DNA from: an unicellular cyanobacterium SU2
GTDB lineage: Bacteria > Cyanobacteriota > Cyanobacteriia > Cyanobacteriales > Microcystaceae
Reading direction: 5' to 3'
Length of the DNA: 64,000 bases
NCBI GenBank assembly: GCA_002110465.1
Contig: NEED01000069.1
Location: forward strand, 268,564 to 332,563
Part shown: piece after piece, positions 37,293 through 46,706 of the stretch
How positions within the stretch are numbered: position 1 is the first letter of the stretch
Layout: each line of letters begins with the position of its first letter
The notes under the pieces: model-generated
What the model was told of the DNA's origin: nothing
Database searches by the model: none
The model's input: only the letters and a program-made list of their open reading frames with translations
Translations under genes and position numbers: made by a program

Positions 37293-38828
37293 ATGAGCGA
37301 TGATCTTTTAGCACAGCTAACTGAAGCAAAAACTGAGGAAGAAAGCTGGAAAATAATTATTCAAAGTTATTTTCAAACTCTTCCTGAAAAATTATCAAAA
37401 GCTGTGTGGACAATCGCTGTCCCTCATTGGTTTAACGAGTCGATTTTACGAGCATTATTTCCAGACTCAAAGAATGATCTTAGAGAAATATATCAACAAC
37501 TGGTAAAGCTTCCTTTTGTTCAAGATTTTCCAGAAAGAGGTCATAATATTTTTCAATCAAATCGTCAAGCAATTTTACGTAATTTATGGAAAGAAAATAG
37601 GAAAAAATTTATAAATATATCAACACTAGCTAAAGAATATTTTAAACAATATCGTGAGAAAAAAACTGAAGCTCAAATTGAATACCTTTATCATTTAGTT
37701 GTAGTTAATTCTGAGCAAGGGGCAAAAGAGATAAGAGAAATATGTGCTGAATGGAATAATAAATTTTGTTTTGCTGAACTAGAATATTTAGTAAATTCTT
37801 TATTAGAACAAGTTGAAGAAAATCGTGTTCAAGGATTAGCTAAAGCTGTCATCTTCTACCGTCAAGCAAGAGCAGCTTTACGTCTTGATCAACCTTCTGA
37901 AGTCTTGAAAGAAATATTACAAAATTTATACATAGCTGAAGAAATATTGCACAAATATCGTGATAAAAACCTTCAAGCTGATATTTTACAAACAATCGGT
38001 GATACATTAATATCTCTTAATAAATATCAAGAAGCAAGAGAAAAATACCATCAGTCTTTGGAATTATATAAAGAACAGGATGATAGTTTAAATATAGCTA
38101 ATGTTCTACAGTCTCTTGGTACAGTATATTGTAAATTACAAATATGTAGAGAGTCTTTGGGGTATTATGAATCTGCTCTAAATTTATTTTATAAAATTGA
38201 TGATGTATTAGGACAAGCTAATACTTTATCCGCAATAATGGATGTCTTAAAAAACTATAATTTATTTGATGATAAATCTTGTGAATTGTCTGAAAAAATT
38301 CACTCTCACGTCAGTCGCTCCTCAATTTATACTAAGGTAGTTGGTCATAGAGTCAAATATTATGCACCGAAAAGACTATATTTATTATTCCAAGAAAAAG
38401 CAACGAAATTATATAGTGATTTAGGTTATACGTTTATCAATACAACTATTCAAGATAGAACAGAGAAAATAAACAAAGAAAAACCTAGTTCTAAAGGACG
38501 GAATCCAATAATACATTTTTCAAAAACATCTACCATAATTCCAAGGGAAATACCAGATTTAATTAAATATCCTATTGTTACAGAAAAAGCTACTATTTTG
38601 CTTGAAAATAATAAATATGTTTTTACTGTTAAACCTAGTGCAATCAAACCAGATATAAAGAAAGCAATTGAGACTCTATTTGATGTGAAAGTTATCAAAG
38701 TGAATACCCAACATCTACCTAAAAAAAAGACAAGAAGAGGAAACTTTATCGGTTATAAGTCCCATTACAAAAAAGCTATTGTTACTCTAGCTGAGGGTGA
38801 TAAGATTCCACTGTTTCCAGAAGTTTAA
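37293..38828 (+). CDS. Winged-helix/TPR protein with C-terminal ribosomal protein uL23 domain
   Basis: 511 aa. Residues 1-115 are a helical, winged-helix-like region typical of what follows a STAND NTPase core ([19 protein letters not shown]). TPR-type helical repeats span about 160-320 ([29 protein letters not shown] is a clear unit). A basic linker (340-420) leads to residues 421-511, a nearly complete uL23: [41 protein letters not shown], the basic hairpin [36 protein letters not shown]. Only a short N-tail of uL23 is absent. It is in frame with no stop. No other ribosomal protein gene is nearby, so this is an extra copy in a fusion, not rplW itself. Confidence 0.88.
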   Translation: MSDDLLAQLTEAKTEEESWKIIIQSYFQTLPEKLSKAVWTIAVPHWFNESILRALFPDSKNDLREIYQQLVKLPFVQDFPERGHNIFQSNRQAILRNLWKENRKKFINISTLAKEYFKQYREKKTEAQIEYLYHLVVVNSEQGAKEIREICAEWNNKFCFAELEYLVNSLLEQVEENRVQGLAKAVIFYRQARAALRLDQPSEVLKEILQNLYIAEEILHKYRDKNLQADILQTIGDTLISLNKYQEAREKYHQSLELYKEQDDSLNIANVLQSLGTVYCKLQICRESLGYYESALNLFYKIDDVLGQANTLSAIMDVLKNYNLFDDKSCELSEKIHSHVSRSSIYTKVVGHRVKYYAPKRLYLLFQEKATKLYSDLGYTFINTTIQDRTEKINKEKPSSKGRNPIIHFSKTSTIIPREIPDLIKYPIVTEKATILLENNKYVFTVKPSAIKPDIKKAIETLFDVKVIKVNTQHLPKKKTRRGNFIGYKSHYKKAIVTLAEGDKIPLFPEV

Positions 38829-38927
38829 TTATCGATGCTCTCATGCAAGACCGCATAAGACAAATAATTAGAATTTAGATTAGAGATAGGCAAAGGAAAG
38901 TGTTTGGGATGGTTAAGATTATTCTTC

Positions 38928-39461
38928 TTACAATTTATCTTGATCTTGAAGAAGTTGAGCTAATTGATCAGGAAAAATGTCTATTTGAAGATTTTCATCA
39001 TTGCGAACTGTCAGCGATCGCTTAACTTGTCCCAGATATAGAGGTTTTGATAAACCCGGTTCAGGATGGAGTAAAGTGCGGACTCGAATGGTTAATCGAT
39101 TATCGTCACCTCTAGCGGTTCTTCCATAGGAAAAATAATCACTAGCGGCTTGTTTTAAGGTTGCTTCTAACTCAGATTCGGTAATTTGTGGGGGAACATT
39201 AATTACCACTTGATTAGCCCCATTATCATAGACACGAGAAAAGCGAACCGCCCCAGGGATTTCGGTACGAGTCGATAATCCCAATCCCAGTCCAAACAAT
39301 CCTATGGTTAATACAGCCATAAAGCTGGTAATTCCCACCAGGCGAAAACGAATCCCCCAACGAAAAACAAAAGCTGAAATCATGAGAAAAAAGCTAACCA
39401 GGGTCAAAATTCCTAACCACTGGGTGTAATCTGTAAATTCTGCGTTGTTGAGAATATCCAT
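38928..39461 (-). CDS. ycf51: Ycf51 family protein
   Basis: 177 aa. Two N-terminal membrane helices (about 15-33 and 44-62, with RFRLVGITSFMAVLTIGLFGLGLGL) precede a soluble domain with YDNGANQVVINVPPQITESELEATLKQAASDYFSYGR and IRVRTLLHPEPGLSKPLYLGQVKRSL. This matches Ycf51, conserved in cyanobacteria and some algal plastids, function not established. Single gene on the minus strand. Confidence 0.85.
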   Translation of the reverse strand: MDILNNAEFTDYTQWLGILTLVSFFLMISAFVFRWGIRFRLVGITSFMAVLTIGLFGLGLGLSTRTEIPGAVRFSRVYDNGANQVVINVPPQITESELEATLKQAASDYFSYGRTARGDDNRLTIRVRTLLHPEPGLSKPLYLGQVKRSLTVRNDENLQIDIFPDQLAQLLQDQDKL

Positions 39462-39714
39462 CTAGATGAGTCAGTTCTTAAACAGGTCTTTTGTATTATA
39501 AGACGAAAAGTTAACCTAAATTTTCCGATTCAAAAGAATTCTGTTAAAGGGTAGAAGCTGAGAACATGAGTTTTGACGTTCTACTCATTCAATGATCACC
39601 CGTTCTTTATCAACATTTTGCATAATCTTGTTACCTCAAACCTATGGGTTAACAGAAGACAAACATAAATCGACTTAGTTGTGGCATTTTTAAATTATTG
39701 AGGCTGAAAGAAAG

Positions 39715-40008
39715 ATGACTTCATTTATTCCTAATTTAAGAGATGTTGGTCAAACAATTAACTTAATTGTTGGTAATGAAATCTTAAGAGAAAATTTCTT
39801 GTTTCGTGGAGGAACAATTAACGAATTATTTGGAGTTCATGAATTACCGCCTGTTCGTTCCATTATTAATTTGAGAAAAGGTATGGATAAAAAATTTAAA
39901 GGAATTCATAATATTCAAATAATTGCTTTAGAAGGTATGGGTGATATTGAATCTTATTTATATGACCAGAATATTATTCATTTTTTAGAAAAACAGCTTA
40001 AGGTCTAA
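39715..40008 (+). pseudogene. N-terminal fragment of a tyrosine-phosphatase-like protein
   Basis: 97 aa. NLRDVGQTIN, then ENFLFRGGTINELF and VRSIINLRKGMDKKF, follow the order of strands in the tyrosine/dual-specificity phosphatase family (NFRD-G, lyRG, iinLR). The protein ends at a stop right after the HFLEKQLKV helix, before the place where the catalytic HCxxGxxR loop should be. No continuation is visible in the next 100 bases in any plus frame. It is either a truncated gene or a small protein lacking activity. Confidence 0.5.
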
Positions 40009-40069
40009 TTTGGGTTTCTTTTGAGATTATCTGTTAGGCTAATATAGGGTTGATATTTTCATAAGAAAT

Positions 40070-40090
40070 CCCCGCCATTTTAAGGCGAGG
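40070..40090 (-). terminator. Weak hairpin at the end of the FAD oxidoreductase gene
   Basis: CCCCGCC and GGCGAGG pair with one mismatch around a 7-nt loop. Read leftwards it is followed by GATTTCTT, a poor U tract. Confidence 0.4.
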
Positions 40091-40110
40091 AATAATATCA
40101 AAAAAGATAA

Positions 40111-42204
40111 CTATTGATTGCGATGAGCATCAGATAACAAAGTTTGAGGAAAAGTGGTAGGATTTCCTTGAGCTTCAAGTCGCTGACGCAACTCTTGTAA
40201 CAAGGGTTCATGGTTAGGCAAATTATCCACAAATTCATAGGGTAACGTATTGCGTTCTAAGGCTAAATCAGCCAAATTTCCGGCTGCAGCCCCCACAGAC
40301 CATTCAAACCCATGTACCCGATAGGCCGCTGCTGCGATATGGCTAGTAGCGATACTTTTACCCGCCACAATCAGATTATCGATTTTTTGAGGAATCAAGG
40401 CTCTGAGAGGAATTTGGGCGGGATGAGAGCCTCCGTGAGCAATACGAACGTCTTCCCGTTCGCGGTTACTGGGTTTTTCCGGGGGAGAAAACACCATACA
40501 GGGGTGAAAATCAATCATGTAATTGGCAATTCCCACCGAATCATCATACACGGTCGCATGGGTGCGTCGAGTGACTAAATAGGAAGGACGACTACTAATA
40601 TTAACCATCCTTGATTCTAGTTTGGCAATGGTGTCCTGAACATTTTTATACATAGGACGAGGTAAATTAGTGCGGTAAAAATCCTGCCAATAATCTCGCG
40701 TAGAAATATCAATTTCATTAATGCTAAATCCCTCTTGATGGTCAAAGGAAGGTCGTCCTATGATACGTCGTCCTTCTCGAATATAAGGGTATTTCGATAA
40801 CCCATGAACGGTTCCCATAGGTGAATCTAACCCCGTTAAAAACCGATGGTTGGGATAGGGTTTTTTCACACCATATCCCAGGCGTGAGTCAGTGGTTCCT
40901 TTTACTAACCAATAGTAAAAACCTTTGGCTAATTCTTCCCCTTTCCGAAGCGTTTCTTGACGTAACCCTCCTTTCCAGCCTCCAGGTTCGAGTTGTCCAG
41001 TTTGTTGTAATTGATCACGGGTATAGACTAGGTTATCGTAACGGGTTCCTGGACGATAGTCATTCCCCCATAACCAATTTTGCATGGAGATATCCCCTGG
41101 CGTGGGGCGGTTAACGGTCATTCGTCCAGCGCGGACGGGTTTTCCTTTTTGAGGACTCCAAATACGTCGATAGGTGAAGACTAAATCGAAGTAGGCTAAT
41201 TTCCGACTGGGATCGTAACCGTAGTAAGGGGCATACTGGTCATAAAAATGGGGTTTATACTGGGGTTGAGGTTCCTCAGTTCGTTCCATGGCAAAGGTAT
41301 AGGTAAACCCTTGGGTGCAATAAGGATCGCCTTCTTCGTTGGGGGCTGAAGGGTTTAAATGAGAACGAGGATCTAAGCCAAGCCGATAGGGAACATCTGC
41401 TAAGGCAACAATTTCTCCTGTTTCTGTGGCTTCGACGACAAACCAATCCGCTTTTTGAGATTTTTGCTGAGATTTAGGGCTAAAATGAATAATCTTTTTA
41501 GTTAACCGTTGAGAATTTTGGTAACTGTAAGCATCGTCGATGATCGCTGATAGGGGTTCCTGGTTGAGAGGAGGAGTTTCGATCGCGTTATTGTGTTGGA
41601 TGGCGATCGCCCCTTGAATCTGTTTTCCGTCTTCACTCAATTCTAGTTCTTTAATGACCGTTGTGGGGAACCACCTGAGTTGTCCTCTTCCGATGCGTTC
41701 AGCTTCTTTTAATTGTCGGTACAAGATGTTGTGGCCATCTCTAGGGAGAAAACAGCTTTCACTCACCCAACAGTCTCCAGGGTTGAGAGTTCCATAAATG
41801 CTGGCAATTGTATTGCGTAATTGTTGATATCCCCTAGGAAAGTGTTGTAGCGATCGCTGTTTTTTCCCTTCATCAAGGGCTGAGTTTCCTTGGGATGATA
41901 TTTGTCCCCCTACCCAGTCAGAAATATCTGTTAAACAGACCGTACGCCCCCCTAATAAGGATTCATACGCGGCAGCTGTCCCTGCTAGTCCTCCCCCAAC
42001 AACAAGTAAATCACAGCTTATGGTTTCATCTGGGTTGCGAGGTGGTTCTGCTGCTGTTGGTAAAGCGGTTAAGACTAATTCTCCCCACAGAAAACTGAGG
42101 GATAAGGAGGCTAAAATACGCTGTAGTCGTTTGGGGTTGGTGTCTCTTCCTAAGCGAAAAAACCTCCATCTCGATTGTTGCGTTTGGTTATTTTTCCCCA
42201 TCAT
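40111..42204 (-). CDS. Exported FAD-dependent oxidoreductase
   Basis: 697 aa. The N-terminus is a long signal-like segment: basic residues, then RILASLSLSFLWGELVLTALPTAAEPP, with likely cleavage after ATA. The FAD-binding dinucleotide fold is CDLLVVGGGLAGTAAAYESLLGGRTVCLTD, followed by DWVGGQISSQGNSALDEG. The C-terminal part has RALIPQKIDNLIVAGKSIATSHIAAAAYRVHGFEWSVGAAAGNLADLAL, typical of FAD_oxidored-family enzymes. The substrate is unknown. Periplasmic or thylakoid-lumen location is inferred from the signal. The 311 bp upstream (42205-42516) contain no gene. Confidence 0.85.
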   Translation of the reverse strand: MMGKNNQTQQSRWRFFRLGRDTNPKRLQRILASLSLSFLWGELVLTALPTAAEPPRNPDETISCDLLVVGGGLAGTAAAYESLLGGRTVCLTDISDWVGGQISSQGNSALDEGKKQRSLQHFPRGYQQLRNTIASIYGTLNPGDCWVSESCFLPRDGHNILYRQLKEAERIGRGQLRWFPTTVIKELELSEDGKQIQGAIAIQHNNAIETPPLNQEPLSAIIDDAYSYQNSQRLTKKIIHFSPKSQQKSQKADWFVVEATETGEIVALADVPYRLGLDPRSHLNPSAPNEEGDPYCTQGFTYTFAMERTEEPQPQYKPHFYDQYAPYYGYDPSRKLAYFDLVFTYRRIWSPQKGKPVRAGRMTVNRPTPGDISMQNWLWGNDYRPGTRYDNLVYTRDQLQQTGQLEPGGWKGGLRQETLRKGEELAKGFYYWLVKGTTDSRLGYGVKKPYPNHRFLTGLDSPMGTVHGLSKYPYIREGRRIIGRPSFDHQEGFSINEIDISTRDYWQDFYRTNLPRPMYKNVQDTIAKLESRMVNISSRPSYLVTRRTHATVYDDSVGIANYMIDFHPCMVFSPPEKPSNREREDVRIAHGGSHPAQIPLRALIPQKIDNLIVAGKSIATSHIAAAAYRVHGFEWSVGAAAGNLADLALERNTLPYEFVDNLPNHEPLLQELRQRLEAQGNPTTFPQTLLSDAHRNQ

Positions 42205-42516
42205 TTATACTGCTATGTGTTAAGGAGTTTGAACAATAATGAAACAACAGTAATATTTGTGGTTTACTGTCCCTTGAGTTTAGAAAAACGAACCAAAAAT
42301 CTCTCGATATTTAAGGTTTTTTCTAGATTTTGCTATAACTTAGCAATCAGTTTCTATGACTTCCATTAAATTTAGCTAATTACTTTAGCAATATACTGTT
42401 TTTATAAAATCTTAATTTATTAATTAAACTGGTTTTAGTATAATTATCTTTCTACGAGCAAACTCTTGAATAGAAGTTCAAAAAAAATAGAATAGTTGAT
42501 TAGGAGAAGGTTAATT

Positions 42517-43392
42517 ATGGAAACTCGATTGAGGTTTATTCCTCTTAATTTTAATTGGGTAGCTTTACATCCTCAACCTCAAGGGGTTGTGCAAGTGATT
42601 GGTGGAGCATTTTTTGGAACATTTCCTACTATTTTTTATCGCTATCTTCTCAAACAATTATTTGAGCAAGGCTATACCATTATTGCGATTCCCTATCGGT
42701 TTACATTTCGTCATTGGTCTGTGTCAGTTAGTTTAGTGCGTGATCAAGTTGACCTAAGACAAATGATGGTAGAGGAAGCCAAACGACGAGGCTATGATTA
42801 TAAAATTTATCAAGAAAAACCCACTGACCCCAAAGGTAATTATTATTGGTTGGGTCATAGTTTAGGCTCAAAATATATTGCTTTGTTAGAATTATTAAGC
42901 GAGTTAGAATTTAAAGGGATTCAAGAAATCTTAGGGGAATGTGTCGGTAAAGACCAAGAAAATGAAATTAAACGATGTTTAGAAGGAGTAGATTTTCAAG
43001 AAATTTCTCTAAAAAACCAAGGGACTTTATTACTAGCCCCTGCTATTACAGGAATTGAAAGTGCTATTCCTTTTAAACCGGTAGCTAACTTGGTTAAAAG
43101 ATTGGGGTTAGATGTTAATCCCACGGTAGATCAAACCCATTGTTTAATCTTGAAAAGTGGCTTATTTAATTTGTTTAGTTTGATCGCTTTTGCTAATGAT
43201 GATATTGCTAAAGATACAGTCAATTGGATTAAAGCTAATCTATCTAATCGTTTAATTCAATGTATTGATTTACCTGGGGGTCATTTAGCCCCGTTGGGAT
43301 GGAAAAATGGAGATAGGGAATTAGCGACAACTGTTATTGACTGTTTAGCCACATTTAAGGAAAAATGCGATCGCATTTCTCCTGAGATTTAA
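42517..43392 (+). CDS. DUF1350 alpha/beta-hydrolase-like protein
   Basis: About 291 aa from the ATG at 42517, which has AGGAG ten bases upstream; a TTG 21 bases earlier is also open but lies over the Shine-Dalgarno sequence. It contains VVQVIGGAFFGTFPTIFYRYLLKQLFEQGYTIIAIPYRFTFRHW at the start, a nucleophile-elbow-like LGHSLGSKYIALLELL, and a late CIDLPGGHLAPLGW. This is the DUF1350 family common to cyanobacteria and plastids. Catalysis is not established; the Ser and His would fit a hydrolase. Confidence 0.84.
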   Translation: METRLRFIPLNFNWVALHPQPQGVVQVIGGAFFGTFPTIFYRYLLKQLFEQGYTIIAIPYRFTFRHWSVSVSLVRDQVDLRQMMVEEAKRRGYDYKIYQEKPTDPKGNYYWLGHSLGSKYIALLELLSELEFKGIQEILGECVGKDQENEIKRCLEGVDFQEISLKNQGTLLLAPAITGIESAIPFKPVANLVKRLGLDVNPTVDQTHCLILKSGLFNLFSLIAFANDDIAKDTVNWIKANLSNRLIQCIDLPGGHLAPLGWKNGDRELATTVIDCLATFKEKCDRISPEI

Positions 43393-43400
43393 TGATCATC

Positions 43401-43721
43401 TTAAATCCATTCTTCATTATTATCATCATCACACACTTCTACTTCTGTCTCTGATGTTACTTGTCTTTCTGCAACTTCAGGAGGAGGGATAACTTCAGGT
43501 TCAGGTAAAAGATCTGAGGGAGATTGACCATCAATTTCTGTTACCATCACTTCAGTAGCAGGAAAGCCAAAAATATTACCCTGGCGATCGCACACAGTCA
43601 CCATCGCCGGTAATAAATTCTTGAGAAGACGAGACGGCATTAATTTTTGATCCGCCCCCCCTCCCGTTGCTAACAGAAGATAGTAATTCCCTGTCAAGGT
43701 ATGTTGAACAATAATTGCCAT
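43401..43721 (-). CDS. Conserved cyanobacterial protein, function unknown
   Basis: 106 aa. A compact N-terminal part (MAIIVQHTLTGNYYLLLATGGGADQKLMPSRLLKNLLPAM, about 1-65) looks like a small beta-rich domain. The rest is an acidic Pro/Glu-rich tail ending in DDDNNEEWI. No motif is recognised. It lies 47 bp upstream of nothing on its strand but follows the txlA-like gene by 47 bp, so the two may be cotranscribed. Confidence 0.6.
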   Translation of the reverse strand: MAIIVQHTLTGNYYLLLATGGGADQKLMPSRLLKNLLPAMVTVCDRQGNIFGFPATEVMVTEIDGQSPSDLLPEPEVIPPPEVAERQVTSETEVEVCDDDNNEEWI

Positions 43722-43768
43722 ATTCCGATTTTAACTTCTGAACTTGGTGACTTCGTGACGTGGGAATT

Positions 43769-44326
43769 TTATCTCACCTGCGCCCCATGACCACGGGGAT
43801 CATCTTGACTTGATGAAGAAGTATTAACAGGGGCGTTGAACATGGATGTTTGACCGTTAGAAGCGGCATAGGGTAAGGTTTGGTTAGCTATAAGAGCATC
43901 TAAATTAGCTTCCATCACCGATGGCGGTTGTTCTCCGATAGTTTGGGCGATCGCTTCTCCTGTGGCGTTGAGGAAAATGAAATGGGGAATTCCATCGACT
44001 CGATAACGAAGGATTTCAGGTAACCATTTGTTATTGTCTACGTTGAGCATGACAAAATTCACAGAATCAGCATATTTTTGTTTTATTTGTGCCAAGTCTG
44101 GAGCCATCGCTTGACAACTGGTACACCAATTGGCATAAAATTCAGTCAAAGTAGGTTTCTCATTGTTCAAAGCTACCTCTAGGGAAGTAGACCGTTCAGC
44201 TTGTGCTTCTAGAGATACAGAATTAGCTTGAGTTTGAAACCCGAAAAAAATAGCTGTACTGAGAGCGATCGCAGCAAAAGCAATTAAGAGATTTCTAAGG
44301 CGACTGACACTGGTGGTTTCAGACAT
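43769..44326 (-). CDS. txlA: Membrane-anchored thioredoxin, TxlA/HCF164 type
   Basis: 185 aa. One N-terminal membrane anchor (about 11-30, NLLIAFAAIALSTAIFFGF) and a thioredoxin domain with active site NWCTSCQAM (WCTSC at 67-71), cis-Pro region VDGIPHFIF, and a short Ser/Asn-rich tail. The domain resembles TxlA/HCF164, lumen-facing thioredoxins that with CcdA keep cytochrome c haem-binding cysteines reduced. The symbol is by similarity. Confidence 0.82.
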   Translation of the reverse strand: MSETTSVSRLRNLLIAFAAIALSTAIFFGFQTQANSVSLEAQAERSTSLEVALNNEKPTLTEFYANWCTSCQAMAPDLAQIKQKYADSVNFVMLNVDNNKWLPEILRYRVDGIPHFIFLNATGEAIAQTIGEQPPSVMEANLDALIANQTLPYAASNGQTSMFNAPVNTSSSSQDDPRGHGAQVR

Positions 44327-44387
44327 AATGGAGTTAGATACTATAGCTTATGGTCTTTAATCTAGTTTAAAACTATTTAATAAATCG

Positions 44388-44792
44388 ATGAAAAAACGAG
44401 TTACCTTAACCTTTCCCCAGCGAACGGTTCAAATGCCAGTAACCTACCGTCTCGCTAAAGATTTTAACATTGCTGCCAATATTATCCGCGCCCAAGTTGC
44501 CCCTAATCAAGTGGGAAAGTTAGTTTTAGAATTATTAGGGGATATTGATGCTATTGAAGCAGCACTCGAATGGATGAGAGCGCAAGAAATTGGAATATCT
44601 TTAGCCAATCAGGAAATTATGATTGACGAAGAAAGTTGCGTAGACTGCGGCTTGTGTACGGGGGTTTGTCCAACCCAAGCTTTAACCCTTGAGCCTCAAA
44701 CATTTCGTCTAACCTTTAAGCGATCGCGGTGTATTGTCTGTGAACAATGTCTCCCTGCTTGTCCTGTCCAAGCCATTTCTACGAATTTTTAG
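44388..44792 (+). CDS. NIL-domain 4Fe-4S ferredoxin-like protein
   Basis: 134 aa. Residues 1-75 form a NIL domain (a ligand-binding ACT-like fold also found on methionine ABC transporters). Residues 80-134 hold two [4Fe-4S] motifs: C84-x2-C87-x2-C90-x3-C94 and C115-x2-C118-x2-C121-x3-C125. In many bacteria such proteins are linked to sulfur metabolism and homocysteine formation. Here it lies just before the siroheme genes (sirB, cobA), which supports a sulfur/nitrogen reduction link. Divergent from the txlA-like gene with 61 bp between. Confidence 0.88.
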   Translation: MKKRVTLTFPQRTVQMPVTYRLAKDFNIAANIIRAQVAPNQVGKLVLELLGDIDAIEAALEWMRAQEIGISLANQEIMIDEESCVDCGLCTGVCPTQALTLEPQTFRLTFKRSRCIVCEQCLPACPVQAISTNF

Positions 44793-44906
44793 TTAGTCTA
44801 AATAATAAGATTTGTTGACAAACTATTGACGGTAAGGGAAAAATCACCTCCTTGCTCTTTTAAGATAATCACCAGTAACTTTTCACGTTATATAACTTTA
44901 TACCTA

Positions 44907-45713
44907 ATGACTTCAGCTTATCTCCTGGTTACTCATGGTAGCCGTGATCCTCGTCCCCAAATTGCGGTCGAACGCCTTGCACACTTAGTCAAACAAAGGT
45001 TAAGTCCAAGGCAACAGAACGGGATTTCTCGGTCTAAAAACCAAACCCGAGAAACATCTTTTGGGGGGTCAACGGCGGTACTAACCTGTGTTTGCTCTCC
45101 AGTTGTCGAAACCGCCTCTTTAGAATTAACCCCTGTCCCGTTAAGTCAACGCATTCAACAATTAGGAGACAACGCTCAAACCATTGGCATTAAAAACCTT
45201 AAGATTATCCCATTATTTTTATTACCTGGGGTTCACGTCAGAGAAGATATCCCTGAAGAAGTGGCGATCGCCCAACGGTATCTAGGAAAAAGGATAACTT
45301 TAGAATTGATGCCCTATCTTGGAAAGGATAGTAGATTAGTCAACCTTTTGGCTCATCAATTTGGGGAGGCTTCCACCGTTGGCAAAATTGTGATTGCCCA
45401 TGGAAGTCGCTATCGAGGAGGAAATAAGCCCATTGAAGCCATCGCTAACCGTCTACAAGCACTGCCAGCCTATTGGTCTGTTTCACCGAGTTTAGCTCAA
45501 CAAATTGACATTTTAGTCCAGCAAGGAAAAACCAGTATCACCATCGTTCCTTATTTTCTATTTGCAGGGGGAATTACCAGAGCCATTGCCCAACAAGTCG
45601 AACAATTACAGTTAAGCTTACCCCAGATAAAACTCCAGATGGGCAGTCCTTTGGGAGCTACCCCTGAATTAGCTCAATTCATTGTCGAGATAATCAACGA
45701 AAACCATTTTTAA
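44907..45713 (+). CDS. sirB: Sirohydrochlorin chelatase, two-domain SirB/CbiX
   Basis: 268 aa from ATG at 44907 (a TTG further upstream would add 27 unlikely residues). Two CbiX-like halves: LLVTHGSRDPRPQIAVERLA at the start and IVIAHGSRYRGGNKPIEAIANRL in the second, each with the His that binds the metal, plus KIIPLFLLPGVHVREDIPEE. Iron insertion into sirohydrochlorin (siroheme synthesis) is likely, given cobA 42 bp downstream; cobalt chelation cannot be excluded from sequence alone. There is an insertion of about 35 polar residues after LVKQRL. Confidence 0.85.
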   Translation: MTSAYLLVTHGSRDPRPQIAVERLAHLVKQRLSPRQQNGISRSKNQTRETSFGGSTAVLTCVCSPVVETASLELTPVPLSQRIQQLGDNAQTIGIKNLKIIPLFLLPGVHVREDIPEEVAIAQRYLGKRITLELMPYLGKDSRLVNLLAHQFGEASTVGKIVIAHGSRYRGGNKPIEAIANRLQALPAYWSVSPSLAQQIDILVQQGKTSITIVPYFLFAGGITRAIAQQVEQLQLSLPQIKLQMGSPLGATPELAQFIVEIINENHF

Positions 45714-45755
45714 TTCTCTAAAAACTTTAGCTTCAATGCACCATAGCGTAAAACA

Positions 45756-46544
45756 ATGACTAATAGCCCTCACCAACCGTGTTTAGGAAAAGTTTACTTA
45801 GTTGGAGCAGGTCCTGGTGATCCCGGACTGATGACCCTCAAAGGAAAAGCTCTTCTCGAACACGCTGATGTCGTGGTTTATGATGCTTTGGTCAGTCCTC
45901 CGATCCTAGCCATGATCAGCGATCGCGCCGAGAAAATTCACGCAGGAAAACGGCGGGGTCGTCACTCAAAATTACAAAGTGAAACCACTCAGTTATTAAT
46001 TGAAAAAGCCCAAACCCATGCAGTTGTGGTGAGACTCAAAGGAGGTGATCCCTTTGTTTTTGGTCGAGGAGCCGAAGAAATGGAAGATTTAATTAAAGCA
46101 AAGGTTCCTGTTGAATTAGTTCCAGGAATCACAGCAGGAATAGCGGCACCAGCTTATGGGGGAATTCCTGTGACCCATCGGGAGTATAGTTCTTCTGTCA
46201 CGTTTGTCACGGGTCATGAAGCGGCCGGAAAGTATCGCCCTCATGTAAATTGGTCGGCGATCGCCCAAGGTTCAGAAACGATCGTCATCTATATGGGTCT
46301 CCACAATTTGCCCCACATACTAGGACAATTACAAGCAGGGGGTTTAAATTCGGATACACCTATTGCCCTAATCCGTTGGGGAACCCGACCCGAACAAAGG
46401 GAATTAATCGGAACCTTAAAAACCATTATCCAACAGATCGAACAGACAAAATTTGAAGCCCCGGCGATCGCTGTCATTGGTAAAACAGTTCATCTTCATT
46501 CAGTTTTATCAAGTCAACAATGTTGGTTTCCAGATTCAGAATAG
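45756..46544 (+). CDS. cobA: Uroporphyrinogen-III C-methyltransferase
   Basis: 262 aa. Makes precorrin-2 from uroporphyrinogen III with two SAM methylations, the branch point to siroheme and cobalamin. It has VYLVGAGPGDPGLMTLKG at the start, VVRLKGGDPFVFGRGAEEM, VPGITAGIAAPAYGGIPVTHR, and VTFVTGHEAAGK. Stand-alone SUMT, not fused to the CysG dehydrogenase/chelatase; the chelatase is the preceding gene. Confidence 0.94.
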   Translation: MTNSPHQPCLGKVYLVGAGPGDPGLMTLKGKALLEHADVVVYDALVSPPILAMISDRAEKIHAGKRRGRHSKLQSETTQLLIEKAQTHAVVVRLKGGDPFVFGRGAEEMEDLIKAKVPVELVPGITAGIAAPAYGGIPVTHREYSSSVTFVTGHEAAGKYRPHVNWSAIAQGSETIVIYMGLHNLPHILGQLQAGGLNSDTPIALIRWGTRPEQRELIGTLKTIIQQIEQTKFEAPAIAVIGKTVHLHSVLSSQQCWFPDSE

Positions 46545-46706
46545 ATCTCAAAAAAATATTTTAATTTGTGAATTTTTCTCCTCTGTTGCCAATTTCTCAT
46601 GGTTGGGGACGGGAGTATCTGGGGGTTGAAAATTTTAGGTTGCGTCACGACAAGTTATTGTCCCTCTCTCCCCCTCCCTTGGGCTGAGGGACCGTCGAAG
46701 CCCACT

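Noticed and set aside
37293..38828. The uL23 region as the genome's own rplW gene
   Set aside because: It is in frame with 420 upstream residues, has no own start or Shine-Dalgarno sequence, and lacks rplC/rplD/rplB neighbours, so it is an extra fused copy.
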